NCBI GenBank assembly: GCA_035765515.1
Contig: DASTXN010000141.1
Span: 1-32,266, forward strand
Source of the DNA: DASRSS01 sp035765515
GTDB lineage: Bacteria > Actinomycetota > Actinomycetes > Mycobacteriales > Jatrophihabitantaceae
DNA length: 32,266 bases
Reading direction: 5' to 3'
The stretch's first letter is position 1, and every line of letters begins with the position of its first letter. The notes beneath the pieces are model-generated. The model saw only the letters and a list, made by a program, of their open reading frames with translations. It did no database searches and was not told the origin of the DNA. The position numbers were made by a program, and so were the translations under genes. This document shows positions 23,301 through 31,314 of the stretch, piece by piece.

Positions 23301-25670
23301 GACGTCGTATATGTGCGACCGCGGGTCGGTGTGCATGTGCGCCACGTACGTCACGGCCTGCCCGGGCGACACCGCGCCCGGGTCGTCGATCGTGATGGAG
23401 GTCGGGTAGGGGCTGCTGTCCGCCGGATGGACCAGCGTGCCGAACGTGGTCCTCGCGCTGACGGTTCCGCCGCCCGGCAACGTTGCAGTGCCGGTAACCG
23501 TGTGCTTCCCGTCGGCCTCGGGGATACACGCGGTGGCGAAGCAGGTGCCCTCCGGGTCAACCGTGTAGGTCACGCCCGTCGCGGGGCCGAGATCGTCGCC
23601 GCCGGCGTCGTACCAGTGGGCGGTGACGGTATCGGGCTCGCCGACCTCGACGCTGGACTGCGCGGCCTGGATGCGGAGATGGTCGGCGGGGCCGAGCGCC
23701 GTCAGCGTGGTCGAGGCCGTCGCGTAGTACTCGACGCAATCGCCGGTGCCCGCGCACACGTAGTCCTTGTCCTTGTCCGTTGCCGTCACGGTGTGCGGGC
23801 CGATCGAGGACGGGGTACAGGTCCAGAATGCCGACTGCGGCTCGCCGTTCACGTAGACGTACGACTTGACGCAGCTGCCGCCATCCATCGTCATGGTGAC
23901 GAAGTCGCTGGCGTCGGTTACGTAGTCTGTGCCGAGGTCGGGGGTGTGCTTCTCGACGGTGATTCTCTGGCTCTGACCGAACTGCACCCGCGGCGAGTCG
24001 GGTACGAACTCCAGGTGCGGCCCCGCGATCTCGTCGGTGACGGTCACCGTGGCGGTCGCCGAACTGGGGGCGCTCGTGTTCCCGGTTGCATGCACCGGCG
24101 CGTAGCTCGCGGTGACCGTCCGCTGGCCGGACGTAGCGAAGGCCAGCTGAGTCGTCGCGTGGTCGGAGTTGTCGAGGTAAGCGACCCGGCTGGGGATGCC
24201 GGCGCTGCTGAAGGTGACCCGTCCGCCGGGCTCGCCACCGATCACCTGCACCGTGAAATCGCCGGTCTGGTAGCGCTCGAGCGTGCTGGGTGGGGAGACG
24301 AAGTCGGTTTCGGTGAGCTGGCCGACGTAGTACGGCAGCTGGGAGGAGGTGCTGGTCTGGTACCCGGCGCTGCCGGAGTAGGCCGCGGTGATGCCGTAGT
24401 CACCGATGGTGGTGAACACGGCCCCGGACGGAGTGCAGGTGGCCAAGCCGCCGGCGCCGACCGGACTGGCTCCGCACAGCGTCGTCCGCGTCCCGGCCGA
24501 GTCGATCATGGTGAACGCAACGGTCCCGGAGCCGTCGTTCGGGCTGACGGTCGCGGTGAACGTGGGCGCGAAGTCCTGGGCGCCGCCCGGCGCGGAGCTG
24601 GTGAGCGCCGTCGTCGTCGCCTGCGGCACCGAGAAGCTGACGGTGCCCGCGTCGCCGGGCGCCTGGCTCGCCGTGCTGTACGAGACGCCCGTCGCTGCCG
24701 GGCTCGCGCAGGACGCGCCGCCGCCGCCGCCGGCACCGCCGATCTGGGCGTGGCGGTCGTCGCTGCGGAAACCACCCGCGCCGGGAGCCCCGCCGCCGGT
24801 GAGGGTGACGCCGCAGTTCTCGTAGCCGCCGCCACCACCGCCACCGCCGCCACCCTGGGCGTCGACGGCGGCGCCACCGGTGCCGCCGGAGCGGTCGGAG
24901 TTCGCTCCGCCGCGCCCGCCGACGGCGCCGTCCTGCACCAGGCCGTACTGGTCCGAATACGACGTGCTGCCGCCGTCAGCAGGGTTCAATCCGCCCGCAC
25001 CGCCCGCGCCGCCGTACACCTGGACGAACGCTGCCGAGCCGTTGACCTGGGTGTCGGCCTGACCGCCGCCGCCACCGCCACCGCCGCCGCCGGCCACGGC
25101 CAGGACGGTCCCGCTGGAGGTCTTGACCCAGGTGGCCGCACCGCCGGCGCCGCCGCCGCCGGTCGCGCTCGTCTCGGAGAGCGACTGGTTGCCTGTGCCA
25201 CCGGCGCCGCCACCGAATTCGCCCCCGGTGGCCGAAGCGCCGAACCCGGTGCTCGCCGCGGCCGACTGGCCGCCGCCGCCGACGTAGTAGCTCAGCTGCT
25301 CGCCAGGAGTCACGGAGAAGTAGGCGCTGACCGTGCCGCCCGAGCCGCCCTTGCCACCAGCCTCGCCGATGTTCTCGCTGGTATGGGAATCACCGCCGTT
25401 GCCACCCGCGCCGCCGGTGGCCTCGATGCGGATCGTGGTCACTCCAGCCGGCACCGTGTACGTCCCGACCGCGCCCGTGTAGCCGTAGTCAGTTGGTTCC
25501 GCGAGGGCGGTCGCGGGCGCGGCCACGGCACCACTGCCCAGCAGCGCGGCGGCGCCGAGCACGGCGGCCGCCGCCAGCCGGACATGCCGGTGGGGCCGAC
25601 CCCGGTCGGCCCCACCGGCATGTCTTCCAGCAACCCGGGCTCTCGCGCCCGGCCCCCGTCGTGCCCGCAT
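20334..25670 (-). CDS. Giant secreted Ig-repeat protein with LAETG sortase signal
   Basis: 1778 residues, exported and probably covalently linked to the cell wall. The N-terminus has an unusually long basic region (1-30), hydrophobic core (31-50) and a likely cleavage after ATALA (about 57). Residues about 60-345 are a Gly-rich domain full of GGAGG/GGGGG runs, like the glycine-rich domain of ALK/LTK-type proteins. Several Ig-like domains follow, then ten tandem repeats of about 83 residues, then LAETG (1742-1746), a membrane helix and the tail RRQRRRVR. LAxTG is the class E sortase signal. The ATG at 25670 has GAGGGGG about 10 bases upstream. Adhesion or wall-architecture roles are inferred; no enzymatic motif is seen. 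Confidence 0.9.
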   Translation of the reverse strand: MRARRGPGARARVAGRHAGGADRGRPHRHVRLAAAAVLGAAALLGSGAVAAPATALAEPTDYGYTGAVGTYTVPAGVTTIRIEATGGAGGNGGDSHTSENIGEAGGKGGSGGTVSAYFSVTPGEQLSYYVGGGGQSAAASTGFGASATGGEFGGGAGGTGNQSLSETSATGGGGAGGAATWVKTSSGTVLAVAGGGGGGGGGGQADTQVNGSAAFVQVYGGAGGAGGLNPADGGSTSYSDQYGLVQDGAVGGRGGANSDRSGGTGGAAVDAQGGGGGGGGGGYENCGVTLTGGGAPGAGGFRSDDRHAQIGGAGGGGGASCASPAATGVSYSTASQAPGDAGTVSFSVPQATTTALTSSAPGGAQDFAPTFTATVSPNDGSGTVAFTMIDSAGTRTTLCGASPVGAGGLATCTPSGAVFTTIGDYGITAAYSGSAGYQTSTSSQLPYYVGQLTETDFVSPPSTLERYQTGDFTVQVIGGEPGGRVTFSSAGIPSRVAYLDNSDHATTQLAFATSGQRTVTASYAPVHATGNTSAPSSATATVTVTDEIAGPHLEFVPDSPRVQFGQSQRITVEKHTPDLGTDYVTDASDFVTMTMDGGSCVKSYVYVNGEPQSAFWTCTPSSIGPHTVTATDKDKDYVCAGTGDCVEYYATASTTLTALGPADHLRIQAAQSSVEVGEPDTVTAHWYDAGGDDLGPATGVTYTVDPEGTCFATACIPEADGKHTVTGTATLPGGGTVSARTTFGTLVHPADSSPYPTSITIDDPGAVSPGQAVTYVAHMHTDPRSHIYDVNPYWLVDGKQAQCEYLYYIAEDVHCELTIGSGGTHAISVVYPAVGDRAGSADTIFVPVLGPQVGIRVSPSTASTTAGQPVTFTVDAVDAFGDVLGPATGATLSLPDGTGSCSGLACTPTSAGSQTVTAASSAGYTDTATLNVSAGDLSYVTVTPSSSTISAGAPQTYAVAGFDAFGNRVDAGAPTLTIDGARASCQAATCTATGSGEHTVTAALGGLHAFASLTVQPGPLNHLVVSPGTATVTAGGSQAYTAEGFDQFGNDLGPETGSAIFSLAGGSCTGDTCTAGLAGRQTVTASVGGASGTASLTVQPGPLDHLAVSPGTATVTAGSSQAYTAEGFDAFGNSLGDETGSASFSISPDGWCTSAICTANRDGQHTVSAAVGGASGTASLTVQPGALGYLVASPGSGSMTAGDSTRFSVEGLDVFGNDLGDKTGVASFSISPDGSCTGAACTATVAGDHTVTASVGGVSTSVPLAVTAAPLDHLVVKPGSGSMTAGDSATFSVEGFDVFGNDLGDKTGVASFSISPDGSCTGATCTATVAGDHTVTATVGAVSNSVPLIVVPAPLDHLVMDPGSATVTAGDSTSFSVEGFDVYDNDLGDQTSAASFAVTGGSCAGATCTSTAAGPQTVTASVGTVSTTAALTVLHGPLAYLVVSPGTATVTAGDATTFSAEGFDVYGNSLGDETNAASFAVTGGSCAGATCTATVTGTYTVIASVGEVSTSMPLTVTPGALDHLVVSPATTTVTAGDATTFSVEGFDVFGNDLGDKTDAVSFSISPDGSCTGSTCTATVAGQHTVTASIGAADAAAAIRPFARRTVAIQGAVVATAQLMVQAGPARHVQLLPGRAQIHPGDWQAFTLQVTDAYGNPLAAPARAALTIAPSTPGPGSGARCSGMRCTAHRPGSYLVTAQYRGLIAQSRLALVAASPVTPGRHDGNQNRGLGVDAAHTHRTGDLAETGVPVRQLLLLGALLLGLGVVVSEAGRRQRRRVR
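20530..23130 (-). repeat. Ten tandem Ig-like repeats (about 250 bp each) in the surface protein gene
   Basis: Each unit of about 83 codons starts G-P/A-L-x-H-L-V-V-x-P-G and contains TVTAGD, FSVEGFDVFGNDLGD, a Cys pair spaced C-x4-C (as in SCTGATC), and HTVTASVG. Units 3 to 9 (roughly 20810-22640) are most alike at DNA level; the two outer units at each end are more diverged, the usual pattern of an array growing from the middle by unequal exchange. The Cys pair in each unit probably forms a disulfide outside the cell. Confidence 0.85.
25581..25624. repeat. 44-bp near-perfect palindrome in the 5' coding region of the surface protein gene
   Basis: A 21-base arm (25581-25601, beginning GACATGCCGGTGGGG) and its exact reverse complement (25604-25624) are separated by only CC. 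It encodes residues 16-30 of the surface protein, just before the signal-peptide core and 46 bases after the ATG. In mRNA it would form a very stable hairpin, and in DNA a cruciform. It could be an inserted REP-like unit or a translation control element. Confidence 0.9.
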
Positions 25671-25803
25671 TGATGCGATCCCCCTCGTCGAAAGCGCGCC
25701 AAGTCTCGCTGATCGGATGCGCCGGAAACATCATCAAGATGAGTGATCCTTTGCGCCGTGCAGGGGCAGCATGATGGCGGCGACGATGCCTCCTGGAGAC
25801 AAC

Positions 25804-26103
25804 ATGGACGTAGTGATCACTTTCGCTCAGTACGTCCCGCCGGCCGGGGCGATCCGCCGGCCCGGGGAGGATCCGGTTGCCTTCAGCGGCCGCCTCGGAC
25901 TCGTGCAGGCAATCGACGACCTGCTCGCACGGGCATCAGCTCTCGACGCCGGGACCGCGCAGCCGGGCCAGCTCGGCGGCGAGCTCGACGCGAGTCCGCA
26001 GTCCGAGCTTGGCCAGGACATGGGCGACGTGCGTAGCGACGGTGTACCTGGACACGACCAGCCGTGCGGCGATCTCGGGATTGGACAGCCCCTGCCCGGC
26101 TAG
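25804..26103 (+). CDS. Possible small ORF, unrecognised (doubtful)
   Basis: An ATG at 25804 has TGGAG 6 bases upstream and opens 99 codons. The first 44 lie in the otherwise empty gap 25671-25935 and look protein-like (MDVVITFAQYVPPAGAIRRP, then GRLGLVQAIDDLLARA); the rest is antisense to the end of the LuxR-type gene, which is certainly coding. It may be a small gene, a remnant, or chance. The gap also has the direct repeat CCGCCGGCC twice (near 25846 and 25857), a possible hairpin. Confidence 0.2.
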   Translation: MDVVITFAQYVPPAGAIRRPGEDPVAFSGRLGLVQAIDDLLARASALDAGTAQPGQLGGELDASPQSELGQDMGDVRSDGVPGHDQPCGDLGIGQPLPG

Positions 26104-28797
26104 GTCGGCTACCCGGCGTTCACTGGCGGTCAGCGACTCCCACCCCGTCGTCGCCCTGGTACGCCTTCCCCGAGGCGACGGGCGCATGCCGGCTGCCCGC
26201 AGCGCGCTGCGCAGCCGGTTCGCATCACGGCTCGCGCCGAGTGACTCGTAGCCGGACAGCGCCGCGGCGGCCAGCTGCCTGGCGTCCTGGGCACGCCCCG
26301 CCCTCGCCAGCGCCAGCGCGGCTGCCTCCTGCGCGAGCGCGCGCGGCAGTGGCCGCGACGACTCACGGCGCGCAGCCGCGGCGAGGGCATCGAGGTCGCC
26401 ATGTGCCAGCGCGGTGCAGTGTGCAGCCAGGGCCTGCAGCGAGTCGACGTGCGGATTCCGCTCGGCCAACTCCGCGATCGCAGCGGCCACCTCGCGCATC
26501 CCGTTCCGGTCGTCCGCGGCCGCGAGCATGCGCATGAGATCCGGCGCCAGGGACGGCTGCTCGCTGCGCATGGGGGCAGCCGTCACGGTCTGCCATGCCT
26601 CGCGCATGAGATCCAGCGCGGCCTCGGGCTCGCCGCGCGACTCCGCCAGGAGCGCGTCGACCAGTCCGATCCAGCCCAGCTTGAACGCCTGAGCCCCCGC
26701 GGCCTGATGTTCACGCGCACGATCGAGAAGCTGCGCGGCCCGAGTCAGCCCGCCGCGGCGCGCGTGGATCAGCGCCTGCATTGTCAGGGCGTCCACCTGC
26801 CAGCCGGTGCCGGCTCGCGCCGCGAGGTCGGTGGCCGTCTCGAACTCGGCCAGCGCGTCGTCCCACTCGCCGGCGAGCAGGGCAAGGTAGCCGGCGTAGT
26901 TCGGCACCATCGTCAACGCCGGCCACATGCCCAGCCGCTCGTACGTGCGCCGGGCGGCGGCGATGGCGCGGCGCGCGTCATCGAGCTGGTCACAATCCGC
27001 CAGGGCGAGGGCCTGCGCGGTCAGCGGCGTGGACTCGTGCGCCTCGGTCGTGTCCGTGCGCACCGCGACCCGGACGGCCTCGGCGACGACGTCCCGGCAC
27101 GTGGTGAACTCGCCACGGAACGACTCGGCGTGGCCGCGCACCAGCAGTGCTTGCACGAGCGCCGCCGGATGGTCCGCGGCTTCTGCGGCCGCGCGGACCT
27201 CTTCGGCGGCGTCCGCCATAGCCGCGACATCGCGCGCGAACATCGGGCCGAGGAGTAGCCAGGACTGTGCGCGAGCGCGTGCGCGTGCCGGCAGTCTGGT
27301 CAGCTGCGCGGTGCGCGCCGCCTGCTCCAGCACCTCAGCCACCCGTCCTTGCCGCATTAGCGCGTCCGTGAGGCACAGCCGCACCGTGCTCTCCAGCTCC
27401 GGATCGGCCGTGTCCTCGAGCAACCGGCGGCACAGCGATTCGGCCTCGCCCAGCCGGCCGGAGGCGACCTGGACGAGGGCCAGCTGCGCCTCGACGCGGG
27501 GGCGCTGGGAGAAGTTGGGCGGCATCAGGCGCAGGGCCGCGTCCAGCAGTTCGACGGCCATGTCGGGCGCCCGCGGCGCCGCCTCGTCGGCCAGCTGCCT
27601 CAGCCAGCCGACCGCGTCCAGGTCACCGGGCCGAGCGCCGCGGAGCACGTGCTCGCATACCGTGTTGAGCGGGCCGCCGGCCGCGGCGAGCGCGCGAGCG
27701 AAGTCAGCGTGCAAACCCTGCCGCACGCTGACAGGAAGGTCGTCGTAGAGCGCCTCGTAGACGACGTCGTGCTCGAAGCTGAACTGCTCGCCGTCCACCT
27801 GCAGGACGCCCGCGGTGGCCGCTTCGCGCAGGGCCGGCCAGAGCGCGGCGACGCCGCGCCCGGTGAGCAGCGCCAGGTCCGCGACCGAGAAGGACGAACC
27901 AAGCACCGACGCCAGCACCAGGGTCTCCTGCGCTGCCGGAGTCAGGCGGCTCAACCAGCTGATCACGGCAGGCCGCAGCGAGATCGGCGGCGACTCGGCA
28001 CCGGTGCGGGCCACGCCGTCGGGCCCGACGGCAACCGCGCCCTCCGCCGCCAGCGCGCGGACGAGCAACGAGACGAGCAGCGGATTCCCACCGCATCGCT
28101 CTGCCAGAGCGGTCAGGCGCCGCCCGGGCCGCCCGCCGACGAGAATCCCCGCCAGCCGCTCGCATGCATCGTCCCGCAGCGGCGCGATGCGAACTCGGAC
28201 GGCGCCGGATCCGGCCGACCGGTCGATCAGCCGGTCCAGCGGCCGGGAGCGCGCCATGCGTACCGCACCGATCAACGCGACCGGCAACTCGGCGAGCTCG
28301 ACCGCATAACGGGCGAGGAAGCCGACCGACGCGATGTCCGCCCACTGCAGGTCGTCGAGCACGAGCAGTAGCGGGCCGTCCGAGCACGCCTCGGTGATCA
28401 AGTCGAACAGCAACTCGTCCACGCGGAACTGCAGTGTCCCCGCGCCCGCATCGATCCGGTCCGGGCTCTCCGCCGGAGCCTGCAGGCGCAACAGCGCCGC
28501 GGCCTCACCTGCCCGGCCGGCGGCGCGGGGCGAGACACCCAGGCAGTCCGCAATCACCCCGAACGGGCGGTGCGTGTCCAGTTCCCGAGCAGCGGCGCCG
28601 CGCACCGCGAAGCCGCGCTCGCGCGCATCGGCCACGACCAGCTCGAGCAGGTAGGACTTCCCGATGCCGGCCTCGCCCTCCAGCCAGGCCACCTGCCCGA
28701 TCCCGGCGGCCGCGGAGTCGAGCACCGCGCGCAGCAGCTCGAGCTCGCGTTCCCGCCCGACCCGGTCGCTCGGATGCCCGCCGACCAATATCGTCAC
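25936..28797 (-). CDS. Large ATP-binding LuxR-family regulator (LAL, MalT-like)
   Basis: 953 residues. An N-terminal AAA/STAND-type ATPase has Walker A GEAGIGKS (41-48) and Walker B LLLVLDDLQWAD. A long helical-repeat (TPR-like) middle rich in Ala/Leu/Arg follows. The C-terminal LuxR helix-turn-helix (about 889-940) reads LTASERRVADLAGQGLSNPE, IAARLVVSRYTVATHVAHVL and AKLGLRTRVEL. LAL regulators bind a ligand and ATP and then activate transcription; the target is unknown. It lies upstream of the surface-protein gene in the same orientation, which makes that gene one candidate target. The GTG at 28797 is the family-like start (MTILVGGHPSDRVGRERE) but has a weak ribosome site. Confidence 0.92.
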   Translation of the reverse strand: MTILVGGHPSDRVGRERELELLRAVLDSAAAGIGQVAWLEGEAGIGKSYLLELVVADARERGFAVRGAAARELDTHRPFGVIADCLGVSPRAAGRAGEAAALLRLQAPAESPDRIDAGAGTLQFRVDELLFDLITEACSDGPLLLVLDDLQWADIASVGFLARYAVELAELPVALIGAVRMARSRPLDRLIDRSAGSGAVRVRIAPLRDDACERLAGILVGGRPGRRLTALAERCGGNPLLVSLLVRALAAEGAVAVGPDGVARTGAESPPISLRPAVISWLSRLTPAAQETLVLASVLGSSFSVADLALLTGRGVAALWPALREAATAGVLQVDGEQFSFEHDVVYEALYDDLPVSVRQGLHADFARALAAAGGPLNTVCEHVLRGARPGDLDAVGWLRQLADEAAPRAPDMAVELLDAALRLMPPNFSQRPRVEAQLALVQVASGRLGEAESLCRRLLEDTADPELESTVRLCLTDALMRQGRVAEVLEQAARTAQLTRLPARARARAQSWLLLGPMFARDVAAMADAAEEVRAAAEAADHPAALVQALLVRGHAESFRGEFTTCRDVVAEAVRVAVRTDTTEAHESTPLTAQALALADCDQLDDARRAIAAARRTYERLGMWPALTMVPNYAGYLALLAGEWDDALAEFETATDLAARAGTGWQVDALTMQALIHARRGGLTRAAQLLDRAREHQAAGAQAFKLGWIGLVDALLAESRGEPEAALDLMREAWQTVTAAPMRSEQPSLAPDLMRMLAAADDRNGMREVAAAIAELAERNPHVDSLQALAAHCTALAHGDLDALAAAARRESSRPLPRALAQEAAALALARAGRAQDARQLAAAALSGYESLGASRDANRLRSALRAAGMRPSPRGRRTRATTGWESLTASERRVADLAGQGLSNPEIAARLVVSRYTVATHVAHVLAKLGLRTRVELAAELARLRGPGVES

Positions 28798-28829
28798 TCT
28801 TCGAGTTTCACATCACGGGGACGCACGAT

Positions 28830-28882
28830 GATCACCGGTCGGAGCAGCGCGTCTACCCCGCAGTTCGCAGCCACCGGTGATC
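28830..28882. promoter_or_regulatory. Spaced inverted repeat between LAL regulator and PBP gene
   Basis: GATCACCGGT (28830-28839) and ACCGGTGATC (28873-28882) are exact reverse complements, centres 43 bp apart (about four helical turns). They lie in the 149-bp divergent gap between the LAL regulator and the class A PBP gene. The spacing suits two protein dimers on one DNA face. The binding protein is unknown. Confidence 0.5.
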
Positions 28883-28946
28883 GGATGACTGAGAGATGGC
28901 CCCTCCCAACAGGTGAGCACGGGCCCGGGTCAGTAGCGTCTGGAAT

Positions 28947-31268
28947 GTGGCAGATCGCGAGCGTTTGCAGCTGGGCCGGGACAAACGGCGGCCGGCCCCG
29001 CGCCCGCGCGTCGAGGGTGGCCCGGTGAAGCGCTTCGTGGCGTGGAACAAGCACCGGCGCGCCGTGAAGAAGCGCCGGCTGGCCAAGATGAGCCGTCCGA
29101 AGCGGGTGCTGCGCCGCGTCGGCATCGCCGGTACTTGGGTGCTCGCGCTGATCACCGTGGCCCTGCTCGGTTTCGTCGCGCTGTTCTACGCCTTCAGCAA
29201 CGTGCCCAGCCCGCAGAGCCTGCCGCTCGCGCAGACGGCGGTGATCCAGTACTCGGACGGAACCACGCTGGCCAAGATAGGCACAGTGAACCGCACCGCG
29301 GTGAGCCTCGACCAGGTGCCGGTACAGGTGCGCTGGGACGTCGTGGCCGCCGAGGACCGCAACTTCTACAGCGAGCCCGGCGTCTCGATCAGGGGCACGC
29401 TGCGGGCGGTCATCTCCGACCTCACCGGCGGCGACACACAGGGCGGTTCGGGCATCGCGCAGCAGTATGCGAAGAACGCCTACCTGTCGGACGCGCGCAC
29501 GCTCACCCGCAAGGTCAAGGAGTTGATGATCGCGCTGAAACTCTCGCGCGAGTACAGCAAGGACCAGATCCTCGAGTTCTACCTGAACACCGTCTACTTC
29601 GGCCGCGGCGCGTACGGCATCCAGGCCGCCGCGCAGACGTTCTTCGGCGAGGACGTCAGCAAGCTGACCGTCTCGCAGGGCGCCCTGCTCGCGGCGCTGC
29701 TGCGCGCGCCCAGCTACTACGACCCGGCCGCGAACCCGCAGCAGGCCAGGGCCCGGTGGCAGTACGTGATCGACGGCATGGTCAGCATCGGACGGCTCAC
29801 GCAGGCGCAGGCGAACGCGCTGAGGTTCCCGAAGACGAAGCCGGCGTCGGACACCGCGCAGCTCGGCGCGTCCGGCTGGAAACAGCTGATCGTGTACCGG
29901 GTGATCCAGGAGCTGAAGGCGAACGGCGTCAGCGAGTCCGCGATCAACCAGCGGGGGCTGGTGATCCGCACGACGATCAACCGCCACGCGCAGCACGCTG
30001 CCCTGCTCGCGATCAACCAGACGTTCGCGCACCTGACCAAGAAGCAGAAGAATCTGAAGAACGCGCTGGTCGCGGTGGACCCGAAGTCCGGGGCGGTGCT
30101 GGCCTACTACGGCGGCAAGAACGGCAAGGACTACAACGGCAAGATCGACAACTTCGACTACGCCGGCATCGGTACGCGCCCGCCCGGTTCGTCGTTCAAG
30201 CCGTACACGCTCGCGACCGTGCTGACGCAGACGCTGAAGAAGACGAAGAACAAGCCGAAGCTGACGATCGACAGCTACGTCGACGGCAGCTACAAGGTCA
30301 AGATCGAGGGCCGGACGATCCAGAATGACCCGGGCGACGAGAGCCTGAGCGGCCCGTCGGTGACGATCGCCAACGCGATGAAGTGGTCGCTGAACACGAC
30401 GTTCGACCAGCTCGCCGAGCAAGCCGGCCCGGCGAACGTCGCCACGATCGCGCACGCAATGGGCATCCCCGAGAAGGACACGAACGGCAACCCGCTGCTC
30501 GTCGGTTCCAACGGCAAGACCGGGTTCGGCATCGGCATCGGCGACTACCCGGTCAGCCCGATCGACCAGGCGGTCGGCTTCGCGACCTTGGACAACGGCG
30601 GGACGGCGAACGCCGCCTACTTCGTGCAGAGTGCGACCGACTCCGACGGCAACCTCGTCTACAAGCACAAGGCCGACCCGCACCGAGCGCTGGACCCGAA
30701 GGTGGCCAACGACGTCACCCTCACGCTCGAGCCGGTGGCCGAGTGGTCGCACGACGGCCTCGCGAACGGACGGACCTCGGCGGCCAAAACGGGTACCGAG
30801 GGCATCTTCAACGACCCGAACGGCAACAACAGCGACGCCTGGATGGTCGGCTTCACGCCGCAGGTCAGCGCCGCGGTCTGGACGGGCAGCGGCAACTCGA
30901 CCACGCCGATCTACAACTCGGCCGGCTACCCGGAGTACGGCGCCGACCTGCCGGGCAAGACGTGGAAGCTGTTCATGGACACGTACCTGGCGAACAAGCC
31001 CGACCTGCCGATGCCGACGAAGCAGATGATCACCAACGGCAACGACATCGCGACCCCGCCGGCTTCGAACAGCGCCCCGGCCACGCACTCGGCGAGCGCG
31101 CCCCCGTCCAACGCCTCGACCTCGCCCGCCGCGCCGACGACGTCGGCCACCAGCTCGGCACCGGTGCAGCCGACCGCCCCGGCAACGGCGCCGTCGAGCT
31201 CGATACCGCCCAGCACGACCGAGCCGACGTCGACGTGCACGCCGAGCGTGCTGCATCCCTGTCCGTGA
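28947..31268 (+). CDS. ponA: Class A penicillin-binding protein (PonA1-like)
   Basis: 773 residues, bifunctional peptidoglycan glycosyltransferase/transpeptidase anchored in the membrane. A basic cytoplasmic N-terminus precedes one helix (about 60-85). The GT51 domain (about 95-290) has AAEDRNFYSEPGVSIRG with the catalytic Glu, then GGSGIAQQYAKN where GGSTITQQ is usual, and EFYLNTVYFGRGAYGIQAAA. The transpeptidase has SSFK (nucleophile Ser near 415), SLN (about 481) and KTG (about 614). The tail is Ser/Thr/Pro/Ala-rich. The GTG at 28947 has no clear Shine-Dalgarno; a leaderless or weakly initiated message is possible. The next gene is Rv0051-like, the same order as ponA1-Rv0051 in mycobacteria. 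Confidence 0.95.
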   Translation: MADRERLQLGRDKRRPAPRPRVEGGPVKRFVAWNKHRRAVKKRRLAKMSRPKRVLRRVGIAGTWVLALITVALLGFVALFYAFSNVPSPQSLPLAQTAVIQYSDGTTLAKIGTVNRTAVSLDQVPVQVRWDVVAAEDRNFYSEPGVSIRGTLRAVISDLTGGDTQGGSGIAQQYAKNAYLSDARTLTRKVKELMIALKLSREYSKDQILEFYLNTVYFGRGAYGIQAAAQTFFGEDVSKLTVSQGALLAALLRAPSYYDPAANPQQARARWQYVIDGMVSIGRLTQAQANALRFPKTKPASDTAQLGASGWKQLIVYRVIQELKANGVSESAINQRGLVIRTTINRHAQHAALLAINQTFAHLTKKQKNLKNALVAVDPKSGAVLAYYGGKNGKDYNGKIDNFDYAGIGTRPPGSSFKPYTLATVLTQTLKKTKNKPKLTIDSYVDGSYKVKIEGRTIQNDPGDESLSGPSVTIANAMKWSLNTTFDQLAEQAGPANVATIAHAMGIPEKDTNGNPLLVGSNGKTGFGIGIGDYPVSPIDQAVGFATLDNGGTANAAYFVQSATDSDGNLVYKHKADPHRALDPKVANDVTLTLEPVAEWSHDGLANGRTSAAKTGTEGIFNDPNGNNSDAWMVGFTPQVSAAVWTGSGNSTTPIYNSAGYPEYGADLPGKTWKLFMDTYLANKPDLPMPTKQMITNGNDIATPPASNSAPATHSASAPPSNASTSPAAPTTSATSSAPVQPTAPATAPSSSIPPSTTEPTSTCTPSVLHPCP

Positions 31269-31314
31269 TCGCTACCTGCCGCTGACACCGGGCAGGCCGT
31301 GCCAGGATGACGCG

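Noticed and set aside
21924..25673. Plus-strand 1249-codon open frame opposite the Ig-repeat gene
   Set aside because: It is antisense to a gene with signal peptide, Ig repeats and sorting signal; the antisense translation is Arg-rich noise.
28794..31256. Minus-strand 820-codon open frame opposite ponA
   Set aside because: The plus strand has all GT51 and transpeptidase motifs; the antisense frame shows none.
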